Below, piece by piece: positions 6,818-14,203 of a stretch of 16,618 nucleotides of DNA. Location: positions 1 to 16,618 of the forward strand of contig NZ_CAIP01000445.1 in the NCBI RefSeq assembly GCF_000297435.1, in the 5' to 3' direction. The first letter of the stretch is position 1. Every line of letters starts with the position of its first letter. This stretch comes from Microcystis sp. T1-4 (GTDB lineage Bacteria; Cyanobacteriota; Cyanobacteriia; Cyanobacteriales; Microcystaceae). A program made the position numbers and the translations under genes. The notes beneath the pieces were generated by a model. The model was not told where the DNA came from, ran no database searches, and saw nothing but the letters and a program-made list of their open reading frames with translations.

Positions 6818-7513
6818 ATGTCCCCTCAAATTCTCGATATAGCTGAAAATCTCTCTCTAACCACTTGCGGCACTATTCTCACCCTGGCAGTCTTAGAAAC
6901 CATTCTATCGGCCGATAATGCCGTCGCCCTGGCCGCTTTGGTGCGAGAACTTCCCGACCCCAGACAACAACGCCAGGCCTTAAACTGGGGATTAGCTGGG
7001 GCATTTGTGTTAAGAGTTGCCCTGTTAGTGAGTGCCAGTTGGACAGTTAAATTCTGGCAGGTGGAGGTACTGGGTGCTATTTATCTGCTCTGGTTAGCGG
7101 GTAAGCATTTTTGCCAGAAATTTTTAAATATAGAAATAGAAGACCAAAATTTTGCCACTAATCTCGCCATAGAATCTTTTGGCCGTGTTATTGTTCTGAT
7201 TGCTTTTACGGATCTGGCTTTTTCCCTCGATAGTGTCACCACAGCGATCGCCCTAGCCGATCGATTCTGGATTCTCCTGACTGGTGGTATTTTGGGAATG
7301 TTAGCCCTACGATTTTTGACCGGTTTATTTGTCAGGTGGTTGGCTGAGTTTGTTTACCTACAAGATGCGGCCTACCTGACGGTTTTAGCGGTAGGGGGAA
7401 GATTGTTATTAAAAGCTTGTCAACCAACCTATTTGCCGCCAGAGTGGATGGTATTGATGATGGTGGCGGTCTCCTTAAGTTGGGGCTTTTCTAGGCGTGT
7501 TGTGGTGGAATAA
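6818..7513 (+). CDS. TerC-family integral membrane protein
   Basis: A 231-residue polytopic membrane protein of the TerC family, linked in bacteria to tellurite resistance and manganese export and in plants (AtTerC) to thylakoid biogenesis. Family signatures: LETILSADNAVAL (E27, D33, N34) and FTDLAFSLDSVTTAIAL (D132, D138), the paired acidic membrane motifs likely to bind a metal ion. About seven membrane segments are visible. The ATG is preceded by AGGAG at a rather long 15-nt spacing. It shares a divergent spacer and promoter type with the pentapeptide gene. The transported ion is not shown by the sequence. Confidence 0.88.
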   Translation: MSPQILDIAENLSLTTCGTILTLAVLETILSADNAVALAALVRELPDPRQQRQALNWGLAGAFVLRVALLVSASWTVKFWQVEVLGAIYLLWLAGKHFCQKFLNIEIEDQNFATNLAIESFGRVIVLIAFTDLAFSLDSVTTAIALADRFWILLTGGILGMLALRFLTGLFVRWLAEFVYLQDAAYLTVLAVGGRLLLKACQPTYLPPEWMVLMMVAVSLSWGFSRRVVVE

Positions 7514-7651
7514 GTCTAGCAGCAAGGGATTTTCTCAATTTTTTAGGAGCGTGTCAATCGTTATACTCCGGGAGGATGGGCGACTGTGACATAATTTGGG
7601 ACTAGGTACGGTAAGAGTCGCTAGTGAACCCCGTTAGCCTTGGAGACTTCC

Positions 7652-7897
7652 TTGCTAGACACCATTTCCACCCTATCCCCAAAACTAACAGCGATCGAAA
7701 CCAAGGGAAATCCTCTCCCCAAAGTTGCCACTTGTTCCTCTACCTGTCGTTACTGTCGGTTTTATAAGTTTCAGGGGAGAGGAAATGGCTATTGTCAACG
7801 CTTGGGAGTCCCTGTTCACAGTCATTGGCGTGCCTGTCCTTTGATTTGTCCACCTTTCGCCCCTTCCTGGGAAAGGTCGGAAAATGGGCAATTTTAA
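7652..7897 (+). CDS. Small cysteine-rich protein conserved in cyanobacteria
   Basis: An 81-residue protein starting at TTG 7652, chosen because GGAG lies 6 nt upstream; a TTG at 7640 would extend it by four codons but overlaps this Shine-Dalgarno sequence. Six cysteines (28, 32, 35, 48, 62, 66) sit in a compact region with TCRYCRFY, GYCQRLGVPV, HWRACPLICPPFAPSWE. This pattern recalls short proteins of unknown function found across cyanobacteria; the clustered cysteines suggest zinc or another metal. It is 138 bp downstream of terC and is followed by a clear terminator, so it may be a separate unit. No function is assigned. Confidence 0.7.
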   Translation: MLDTISTLSPKLTAIETKGNPLPKVATCSSTCRYCRFYKFQGRGNGYCQRLGVPVHSHWRACPLICPPFAPSWERSENGQF

Positions 7898-7938
7898 GTA
7901 GTTATCTGGATTTTACCACCTGTATCGAGCAATTTTTT

Positions 7939-7970
7939 CCCCATCCCGCTCCGTGCGAGGATGGGGTTTT
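7939..7970 (+). terminator. Rho-independent terminator of the cysteine-rich protein gene
   Basis: CCCCATCC (7939-7946) and GGATGGGG (7959-7966) form a perfect 8-bp stem, with a further CGC/GCG pair inside the loop, followed by TTTT (7967-7970). The T-tract is on the plus-strand side, so it serves the rightward gene just before it meets the convergent DUF202-2 gene. Confidence 0.8.
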
Positions 7971-8367
7971 AATCGAAACCGATACTTTCCACTCCACCGC
8001 TATCGGGACTGGTGGCGACAAAATAGAGAATTCCCGATCCTAGACAGGCGATCGCTATACTAAAGCAAATAATCCAGACTTGAGCGGGTTCGTAGCTATT
8101 ACTATCGATCGCTCGCCGGATGAGAAAATACCGGCGCGTGGCGATGACAACGATTAATAATCCCACCATAGCGAAGACAAAACCCAACAACCACCCCAAT
8201 CCTAGTACAGTAGAAGATGCCGTCCGTAAACGCAAAATGACCAGACCAAAACCCATCAAAGCGATCGAGGCACGCATCCAAGACAGATAGGTACGTTCGT
8301 TGGCCGAATGATCTCGCCAGTAATCGGGGTTAAATTTCTGCTTTGTCTTTCGGGATTTAAACAGCAT
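7969..8367 (-). CDS. DUF202 small membrane protein, paralog 2
   Basis: A 132-residue protein from the ATG at 8367. The longer reading from 8403 starts inside the promoter module, whereas 8367 has GAGGA at 8-nt spacing and matches the MLF start of the paralog at 2532. Signature RDHSANERTYLSWMRASIALMGFG at about 18-41 and three membrane helices are conserved, with the same charged loop before the last helix and the shared YFVATSPD end. It lies just downstream of the SPFH gene on the same strand, but has its own promoter module. Function unknown; the two copies in one window suggest paralogous roles under common control. Confidence 0.85.
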   Translation of the reverse strand: MLFKSRKTKQKFNPDYWRDHSANERTYLSWMRASIALMGFGLVILRLRTASSTVLGLGWLLGFVFAMVGLLIVVIATRRYFLIRRAIDSNSYEPAQVWIICFSIAIACLGSGILYFVATSPDSGGVESIGFD

Positions 8368-8392
8368 AGAGGAGTTCCTCGCAGGGAAGTTC

Positions 8393-8430
8393 AATAAAAT
8401 CAAGTATTCTTTCTTATGGTTTTAATAAAT
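8393..8430 (-). promoter_or_regulatory. Promoter module, copy for DUF202-2
   Basis: On the minus strand: ATTTATT (8430-8424), 20 nt with AAGAAAGAATA, TTGATTTTATT (8403-8393). The 38 bp are closely similar to copy 1 at 1406-1443. It ends 25 nt before the preferred ATG and I do not see a good -10, so the site may act here in a different geometry. Confidence 0.55.
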
Positions 8431-8438
8431 TGTTTTTA

Positions 8439-9200
8439 TCATCTAGTTTTTCGCTTATCTTTAACCAATTCAAGGGACTTAAGCAGATTATCATCCATAA
8501 ATAGCGGAAGTTTACCGTCCCATCTTTCGATCGCTTTGTTCTGTAAAACTTCTGGACTTAAGGAATCTTGGAGAATGCGATGAGCTGCCGCCTCTCCTTG
8601 AGCCAGATTGATTTTTACTTCCGATTCTTTCAAGGCTTTCAGTACCATAAAACCGGCTTTTTTGGCTTCCTGTTCGGCAATTTGTTTGGCTTCCACCGCA
8701 TCGGTAAAGCGATCGGAAAAGTTGACATGAACCAAAGAAATATCATCGACACCGATATGATAATTTTTCAGTCTTTCGGTTAAACGAATATCCACTTCTC
8801 CTTTCACCTCCTCCCGTTTAGTAATTAATTCTTCGGCGGTATATTTAGCCATAACTGCCTTGAGAATTTCCTCCACTGCTGGATCGATTACTCGTTCAAT
8901 GACAGCCGCTTCATCGCCAATTTGTTGAAAAATAGTATTAACTTCTGATGCTAAAATATGCCAATTCAGGGCTACATCTGTGAATACTTCCTGTAGGTCT
9001 TTGGAGGAAGCTTCGGCCGCTATCTGTTGTTTTTGAATTCTCACACTTAGTTTTTTTACCGTGTTAACAACGGGAATAATCCCGTGAATGCCCTCATTAA
9101 GTATGTGATCTTGCACCTGTCCAAAAACCATTAAAACCCCTCTTTCTCCAGCATTAACAATCACGAAAGGATTAAAAATAATCGCCAAAATTAATAACAA
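8439..9200 (-). CDS. SPFH/band-7 (prohibitin-like) membrane protein with frameshifted N-terminus
   Basis: A 253-codon frame for an SPFH/prohibitin-type scaffold protein, anchored by one N-terminal membrane helix and assembling into large rings. VIVNAGERGVLMVFGQV opens the SPFH domain, VFTDVALNWHI and AEELITKREEVKGE are typical family segments, and VEAKQIAEQEAKKAGFMVLKA begins the coiled-coil. The intact frame begins only at a TTG inside the membrane helix, after an in-frame stop. An ATG at 9244-9242, 6 bp after the upstream CadD gene, would give MPKNRLFARPSN plus the missing helix if one T were added to the T7 run at 9205-9199. The gene is therefore frameshifted, slippage-expressed or mis-sequenced. 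It probably forms an operon with the CadD-type gene. Confidence 0.8.
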   Translation of the reverse strand: MLLILAIIFNPFVIVNAGERGVLMVFGQVQDHILNEGIHGIIPVVNTVKKLSVRIQKQQIAAEASSKDLQEVFTDVALNWHILASEVNTIFQQIGDEAAVIERVIDPAVEEILKAVMAKYTAEELITKREEVKGEVDIRLTERLKNYHIGVDDISLVHVNFSDRFTDAVEAKQIAEQEAKKAGFMVLKALKESEVKINLAQGEAAAHRILQDSLSPEVLQNKAIERWDGKLPLFMDDNLLKSLELVKDKRKTR

Positions 9201-9205
9201 AAAAA
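9199..9205 (-). other. T7 homopolymer at the apparent frameshift of the SPFH gene
   Basis: On the coding strand the run is CTC-T7-G. With seven T the frame from ATG 9244 ends at TAA shortly after. With eight T it joins the SPFH frame through TTT-TTT-TTG-TTA-TTA, yielding a basic N-terminus and a complete membrane helix. A one-base indel in this run is the simplest explanation of the missing start. Confidence 0.75.
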
Positions 9206-9250
9206 GAGATTACTTGGCCTAGCAAAAAGACGATTTTTAGGCATTATTGT

Positions 9251-9889
9251 TTAATAAATTAAAAATAAACGATAGGATTTGCTGTCAATTAAGATATAAA
9301 TTCCTAGAATAATATAGATAAAAGGACTAATTTTATGTCCGTAGTTTGTAACCACTTTAGCTATCCTGGGATGGGTAATCAAAAAATAGGCTAGGGCGCA
9401 CCAAATCCCCATCATGAGATAAAAAACTATCATGATAATTAAGACGTGCATCGGGGAATTATTGGCAAAAAGAGAGGTGTAGATACCAATATTATCGCCG
9501 CCGTTAGCCACGGTCACGGCGGCAACGTAATAGGTTTGGGAGGGAAAACGAGGAAAAAAGGAGCGATTTTTAGAATAATTAACATCTTCTCTTACTTCTT
9601 GAATGTAATCTTCATTTTCCCTTGACAAAAGTTGTTTAATGCCGATAATCAAAGGAATAAATCCTAATAGACCAATCCATTCTTTAGAAACCAGTAACCC
9701 AAATAGTAAACCGAGGGAACTAGCTAGAAGAATCAGGGTAAAACCGAGGTATTGACCAATAATCAGGTGTCGAGGTCGAAAATTAGCATTAAGTCGCGAG
9801 AAAAACAACATTAGCACCATCAGATCATCAAGATTTGTGGCCACAAAACTCGTCACGCTAGTAATTAAAAGGGTTACTAACCAATTCAT
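9251..9889 (-). CDS. CadD-type cadmium/cation resistance transporter, paralog 2
   Basis: A 212-residue paralog of the transporter at 1510-2193. The key motifs fall at the same residue numbers: ATNLDD (N19, D21, D22), RPRHLIIGQYLGF (38-50) and ANGGDNIGIY (N129, D132, N133). The central loop (90-115) differs and is more charged. Unlike paralog 1 it lacks an upstream copy of the promoter module. The SPFH start ATG follows its stop by 6 bp, so the two are probably co-transcribed, and the Crp-family gene lies 30 bp upstream, possibly in the same operon. Substrate unknown. Confidence 0.85.
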   Translation of the reverse strand: MNWLVTLLITSVTSFVATNLDDLMVLMLFFSRLNANFRPRHLIIGQYLGFTLILLASSLGLLFGLLVSKEWIGLLGFIPLIIGIKQLLSRENEDYIQEVREDVNYSKNRSFFPRFPSQTYYVAAVTVANGGDNIGIYTSLFANNSPMHVLIIMIVFYLMMGIWCALAYFLITHPRIAKVVTNYGHKISPFIYIILGIYILIDSKSYRLFLIY

Positions 9890-9919
9890 AGATTAAAAAA
9901 AGAGATAATCCTTCCCATT

Positions 9920-10495
9920 CTAAATCTCATAGTGCCAGATTTCCTCCTCTCGTAAAAGAAGACGATGGACGGGAAGACGTTCCACGGCCCCCTGTTGTTC
10001 AAGATGATTAAGTGCGCGGGTAATTGTGACTCTAGTGGTTCCTAATAAGTCAGCGATATCCTGATGAGTTAAACGCACATCAATTAATTGTCCGTTACCG
10101 GTTTGTTTACCAAATTGATTGCCTAACCATGACAGTAATTTCAGGACCATAACATCAGTACGTTTGTAGCTACGAATAATACTTAGTTCTTGTGCTTGCT
10201 GAAGATGAGACAGCAGAATTTCTGCCATTTGATAACTCTCAACTGCGGAAAAGGAAACTGCTTGCACAGGACTAATGCACTCAACTTGATAGGGATTGAC
10301 TCTCTCTAGGGTTTTGCCAACAAAACTGCCAGGTCCCCACAATCCCAAGACGATGAGGGTTCCATCTTCTAACCAAGTGGAGGTTTTCACGACTCCACTC
10401 TCGATTTTCCAGAAATTAGGATTTCTGAGCGGCAAAATTGCCCGATTATCAAAGTGCCAGCGATGGGGGGTTGGTGGTTGATAGGTAAGCGTCAT
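9920..10495 (-). CDS. Crp/Fnr-family transcriptional regulator
   Basis: A 191-residue regulator from the ATG at 10495; a TTG seven codons upstream is not preferred. The N-terminal half is a cupin-like effector domain (FWKIESGVVKTSTWLEDG, LWGPGSFVG) without an evident cAMP-binding phosphate cassette. The C-terminal winged helix (about 142-170) reads LTHQDIADLLGTTRVTITRA, the standard Crp recognition helix. Within a cluster of sulfur genes it could play the part of CysR, the Crp-family sulfur regulator known from Synechococcus PCC 7942; the sequence alone does not prove that. It probably heads an operon with CadD-2 and SPFH. Confidence 0.82.
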   Translation of the reverse strand: MTLTYQPPTPHRWHFDNRAILPLRNPNFWKIESGVVKTSTWLEDGTLIVLGLWGPGSFVGKTLERVNPYQVECISPVQAVSFSAVESYQMAEILLSHLQQAQELSIIRSYKRTDVMVLKLLSWLGNQFGKQTGNGQLIDVRLTHQDIADLLGTTRVTITRALNHLEQQGAVERLPVHRLLLREEEIWHYEI

Positions 10496-10576
10496 GATTG
10501 GTAAGTAGTCGTGCAAAATTAATTTCCTAGTCGAGACAGGAGACGGGATACAGCTATTAGGGATCGGATTTGATAA

Positions 10577-10607
10577 TTTTGGGGTAAAAACGATAATTAC
10601 CCCAAAA
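10577..10607. promoter_or_regulatory. Perfect 11-bp inverted repeat upstream of the Crp-family gene
   Basis: TTTTGGGGTAA (10577-10587) and TTACCCCAAAA (10597-10607) are exact reverse complements around a 9-nt loop. It lies between the exported helical-protein gene and the Crp-family gene, 82 bp upstream of the latter. Neither strand has a T-tract after the stem, so an operator is at least as likely as a terminator. The Crp-family protein itself is a candidate ligand. Confidence 0.5.
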
Positions 10608-10638
10608 AAGACTGATTTTATGCCCTTGCAAGCCCTAT

Positions 10639-11313
10639 TTATTTCGGGGTGTTAGTCTTCTCCAGTTCCGTGGTGGCCGAGGAGATCAGTTCTTGCCAAG
10701 CTCGATCGCTTTCCTGTAGAGTCTGTTTAACCGCGTCGATGGTTTTTTCCACGCGAGTTTTCAGGAAAGGGGAAGCATTGTCTTTGAGTCGTTCGGTGTC
10801 GTCGGCTAAGATATCGATCGTCTCGGAGGTATTAACAAGGCTATTTTCTAGGGTAATAAGGTTGTTTTGCAGGGTTTCACTGAGTTTAGCCCCAGAATTG
10901 ACCAATTTTTTCCCTAATTTGCTCACTTTTTCCCCTAGATCGTCAATATTATCTGCTAAGTCCTCTAGGTTGTCCTGTTGAGCTTCGATAATATTCTTGT
11001 CGAGAGAAGGAGCAGCTAGTTGAGCATTTAGGTCATCGATAGCCGATTTTGTCGCTTGGATGGCTTTTTCATAGGCAATTTGGGCATCTTCGAGAATTTT
11101 TGGCCTAGAAACCTCATTTTTTTTCTTAACTGGTTCCACCACAGTGCCGCCGGTTGCCGTTGCACGGTCGATGACGGCCAACTGTTCGGGGAGTAGCGGC
11201 AAGGCGATCGCATTTGCCCTTCCCCCTAGGAGCAAAGTGACAGTTAAGAGGAAAATTAGCAGCTGGAAAATTTGATTTTTGAGGCTTTTAAAGCTCTTAT
11301 TTCGGTTGATCAT
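10639..11313 (-). CDS. Exported helical protein without Cys or internal Met
   Basis: A 224-residue protein I do not recognise. It has a signal peptide or anchor (basic start, then LLIFLLTVTLLLGGRANAIA, ending near residue 36) and a long, mostly helical body (about 70-215) rich in Leu, Asp, Glu and Asn, with heptad-like spacing suggesting coiled coil. It contains no cysteine and methionine only at position 1, notable beside the sulfur-depleted phycocyanin but possible by chance in such a composition. The start has a GGGGAG at 11-nt spacing. It is likely periplasmic or lumenal. It is followed on the same strand by the inverted repeat and the Crp-family gene. Confidence 0.75.
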   Translation of the reverse strand: MINRNKSFKSLKNQIFQLLIFLLTVTLLLGGRANAIALPLLPEQLAVIDRATATGGTVVEPVKKKNEVSRPKILEDAQIAYEKAIQATKSAIDDLNAQLAAPSLDKNIIEAQQDNLEDLADNIDDLGEKVSKLGKKLVNSGAKLSETLQNNLITLENSLVNTSETIDILADDTERLKDNASPFLKTRVEKTIDAVKQTLQESDRAWQELISSATTELEKTNTPK

Positions 11314-11530
11314 ATTTGGATTTTCTCCCCTATTCAGAAAAGTGGTTACTTCATCTAAATGCTATCACACAAAATATTTATTTGTTGTTTATTTACAAGA
11401 AATTTCATAAATAATTTATCATATTTTTGGCAGATAAATTGCAGGAAAAAGCATAAGTTTTTTGAACTAAAAACCAGTAAAAAAAGCTTTTATTCTCTCA
11501 ATATAAATTAATTTTTTATCGCTTTTTTTA

Positions 11531-12067
11531 TTAATGATGTGCTGAATTATCCGATGAATCTATTTCTTGATTGATCCGAGATATTTTCTTACGACCTTTA
11601 ATATATTTGGCTAAAGGTTGTTTTTTCTTCAGTCGTTTAATGCCACTTAAAGTGCAGAGAGTAAAAAAAGTTCCCACGAGAACCATCTGCCATAAACCGC
11701 AGCCAGAAGCGGCCCCTAATCCTGCTGCTAACCAGATAGTCGCCGCCGAAGTCAAGCCTTTTACTTGTATCTTATTTAGTTCCCGATGGGATTGTTGTAG
11801 GATGATTCCCGCCCCTAAAAAACCGACACCAGAAGCGACCCCCTGAATAGTGCGACTGAGAGCATTAGAAGACGCATAACCCACATCTCCTTCCGCTTGT
11901 AGGGGAATCATGACAAACATGGCAGCCCCGAGACTAACGATGATAAAAGTTCTCAATCCGGCGGGACGACCGCCTCGCTGTCGGTTATAACCAATCAGAC
12001 AGCCGACGGCCATAGCCATACTCAGCCGAAAAATAATCGTTTGCCAATCTTCCGAGTTAAAAAACAT
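11531..12067 (-). CDS. MgtC/SapB-family membrane protein
   Basis: A 178-residue protein of the MgtC/SapB family, inner-membrane proteins tied to Mg limitation, membrane potential and, in some bacteria, virulence. The N-terminal signature is clear: RLSMAMAVGCLIGYNRQRGG then RPAGLRTFIIVSLGAAMF, followed by GVGFLGAGIIL. Four or five membrane helices lie within residues 9-140, and a basic tail (143-178) is cytosolic. The start ATG lies 33 bp after the stop of the cystathionine gamma enzyme on the same strand, so it may be the last gene of the cysK operon; this pairing has no obvious biochemical logic. Confidence 0.85.
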   Translation of the reverse strand: MFFNSEDWQTIIFRLSMAMAVGCLIGYNRQRGGRPAGLRTFIIVSLGAAMFVMIPLQAEGDVGYASSNALSRTIQGVASGVGFLGAGIILQQSHRELNKIQVKGLTSAATIWLAAGLGAASGCGLWQMVLVGTFFTLCTLSGIKRLKKKQPLAKYIKGRKKISRINQEIDSSDNSAHH

Positions 12068-12100
12068 TGCTTAACCTAACAAATGAGATAAAAACTTCGC

Positions 12101-13240
12101 CTAACCAATCAAAGCCTTTTCCAGATCCCGCTTTAAATCGTTCCTATTCTCGATCCCGATCGATAATCGTAGTAAAGCTGGTGTTATACCTCGTTTTAAG
12201 CGTTCTTTTTCCGGCATTGAGGCGTGAGTCATCAAAGGGGGATAACAGACCAAAGACTCCACACCACCCAAACTTTCTGCCAGTAAAAATAATTGCAATC
12301 GCGAGGCAAAAGCCGTCGCTGCCGTTAATCCCCCCTTTAACCCGATGCTAATCATGCCGCCGAATCCCGACATTTGTTGACGGGCGAGACTATGCTGGGG
12401 ATGACTGGGTAAACCGGGATAATAAACTCGATCGATCTTGGGATGATTAGCCAGAAAATAGGCGATAAATAGGGCATTTTTCTCGTGTTCCCGCATCCTC
12501 ACCGCCAGGGTTTTTAATCCTCGCAGAACTAACCAACTATCGAAGGGACTAGGAACCGCACCGATCGCATTTTGGTAGAATTTAAGAGGCTCGTAGAGAA
12601 GAGGATCAGAAGTAATCACCGCCCCACCGATAATATCGCTATGACCACTCAGGTATTTAGTCGTACTATGGACAACGATATCGGCCCCTAATGTTAGGGG
12701 TCTTTGGAAGTAGGGAGAAGCAAAAGTGTTATCCACCACCAAAATTAGGTTATGTTTCCTGCTAATCGCTGCTAAAGCTTGAATATCGACAATTTTTAAG
12801 AGAGGATTGGTGGGGGTTTCAATCCAGATTAATTTAGTATTCGGTTGCATCGCCGCCTCAAAAGCGGCCAGATCGTTAATATCGGCATAGGTTGTGCTTA
12901 CACCCCAATTAGTGACCACTTTCTCCAAAAGACGATAGGTTCCACCGTCGAGATCGTCTCCAGCAATTAGATGGTCGCCGTTTTTTAAGAGACTTAAAAC
13001 CGTGGTAATGGCCGCTAATCCCGAAGCGAAAGCTAATCCATATTGGCCCTCCTCCAAGGCAGCCAAAGCCGTTTCTAGGGCCCGGCGCGTCGGGTTGCCG
13101 GTCCTGAAATATTCATCGCTTCCGGGTTGACCGATTTTTTCCTGTTGATAGGTGGAAGTGAGATCAATGGGAACCGTTACCGCCCCATGGCTAGAGTCTG
13201 GTTCTTGCCCCCCATGAATCGCCCTCGTTTCAAATTCCAT
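12101..13240 (-). CDS. Cystathionine gamma-synthase or gamma-lyase (PLP-dependent)
   Basis: A 379-residue enzyme of the Cys/Met-metabolism PLP family, of normal length. Seen: YFRTGNPTRRALE (44-56), the cofactor contacts S73-G74 and D170, the Schiff-base lysine K195 in VVHSTTKYLSGHSD, and LAESLGGVESLVCYPPLMTHASM near the C-terminus, typical of gamma-synthase/gamma-lyase enzymes. It either makes cystathionine from an activated homoserine and cysteine or splits cystathionine to cysteine. Its place 15 bp behind cysK favours the reverse transsulfuration reading (gamma-lyase), but the two activities cannot be told apart by eye. Its ATG has AGGA at 10-nt spacing; the whole is cytosolic. Confidence 0.88.
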   Translation of the reverse strand: MEFETRAIHGGQEPDSSHGAVTVPIDLTSTYQQEKIGQPGSDEYFRTGNPTRRALETALAALEEGQYGLAFASGLAAITTVLSLLKNGDHLIAGDDLDGGTYRLLEKVVTNWGVSTTYADINDLAAFEAAMQPNTKLIWIETPTNPLLKIVDIQALAAISRKHNLILVVDNTFASPYFQRPLTLGADIVVHSTTKYLSGHSDIIGGAVITSDPLLYEPLKFYQNAIGAVPSPFDSWLVLRGLKTLAVRMREHEKNALFIAYFLANHPKIDRVYYPGLPSHPQHSLARQQMSGFGGMISIGLKGGLTAATAFASRLQLFLLAESLGGVESLVCYPPLMTHASMPEKERLKRGITPALLRLSIGIENRNDLKRDLEKALIG

Positions 13241-13255
13241 TAATTTATTGTCCTA

Positions 13256-14203
13256 TTAGTCGATATCTTCGAGGTCTTTAAACAGGGCCGTGCTGAGGTA
13301 ACGTTCCCCGAAACTAGGCTGAATCATGACGATTAATTTATCTTCGTTTTCGGGTCTTTTGCCCACCTGAATCGCCGCCCATAAAGCGGCCCCGGCCGAG
13401 ATGCCCGATAGTAGTCCCTCCTGACGAGCTAACCGTCGCGCGTAGGCGAAAGCCTCTGTATCATCGACGATAATCACCTCATCGATTAATTCCGGTCGGA
13501 AAATTGCCGGGATAAAACCGGCCCCGATGCCTTGGATTTTGTGCGGCCCGGGTGGCCCCCCCGATAACACGGGACTATTAGAGGGTTCAACTGCGATCGC
13601 TTGAAATTGGGGACGACGGGGTTTGATGGTTTCGGCAATACCGGTAATGGTTCCCCCGGTTCCCACGCCACCGATAACGATATCTACCAGGCCGTCGGTA
13701 TCGGCCCAGATTTCCTCGGCAGTGGTTTCTCGGTGAATTTTCGGGTTAGCCGGGTTGCGGAACTGTTGCAAACTATAGGCGTTGGGGATGTTTTCGACTA
13801 TTTCCTCGGCCCGGGCGATCGCTCCTTTCATGCCTTGGCTACCCGGGGTTAATTCTAATTGCGCCCCGTAGGCTTTTAACATCGCCCTTCGTTCTAAACT
13901 CATGGTTTCGGGCATAGTCAGGATTAAGCGATAGCCTTTGGCAGCGGCTACCATGGCCAGGGCGATGCCGGTATTGCCGGAAGTGGGTTCCACCAGAATT
14001 GTTTTATCGGGGTGAATTAGTCCGGCGGCTTCAGCGTCCTCCACCATACTGACCCCGATGCGATCCTTAACCGAGGCGGCGGGGTTCATACTTTCCAGTT
14101 TGACGACGATGCGGGCTTTTACTCCCTCTGCCACTGGGATTCGATTCAGTTGGACTAGGGGAGTCCGTCCTACCAATTGGGTGATGTCTCTTGCGATCGG
14201 CAT
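13256..14203 (-). CDS. cysK: Cysteine synthase (O-acetylserine thiol-lyase) or cystathionine beta-synthase-like enzyme
   Basis: A 315-residue PLP enzyme of the cysteine synthase family, joining sulfide to O-acetylserine to give cysteine. Seen: VGRTPLVQLNR (11-21), the cofactor lysine K46 in PAASVKDRIG, the PTSGNTG loop (73-79), GVGTGGTITG for phosphate binding, and SGISAGAA near the C-terminus. The protein has no cysteine, while methionine is present at normal level. It heads a probable cysK-gamma enzyme(-mgtC) operon. When paired with a cystathionine gamma-lyase, CysK-like enzymes can act as the cystathionine-forming partner (MccA type), so that role is an alternative. A TATATAAT-type -10 is visible upstream on the minus strand, near 14235-14250. 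Confidence 0.92.
   Translation of the reverse strand: MPIARDITQLVGRTPLVQLNRIPVAEGVKARIVVKLESMNPAASVKDRIGVSMVEDAEAAGLIHPDKTILVEPTSGNTGIALAMVAAAKGYRLILTMPETMSLERRAMLKAYGAQLELTPGSQGMKGAIARAEEIVENIPNAYSLQQFRNPANPKIHRETTAEEIWADTDGLVDIVIGGVGTGGTITGIAETIKPRRPQFQAIAVEPSNSPVLSGGPPGPHKIQGIGAGFIPAIFRPELIDEVIIVDDTEAFAYARRLARQEGLLSGISAGAALWAAIQVGKRPENEDKLIVMIQPSFGERYLSTALFKDLEDID

Noticed and set aside
8368..8403. DUF202-2 starting at ATG 8403
   Set aside because: The codon overlaps the conserved promoter module; ATG 8367 has GAGGA at good distance and matches the start of the paralog.
10577..10607. Rho-independent terminator of the exported helical protein gene
   Set aside because: Read on the minus strand the stem is followed by AAAA, not T, so the classical terminator signature is absent; it is kept as a possible operator.
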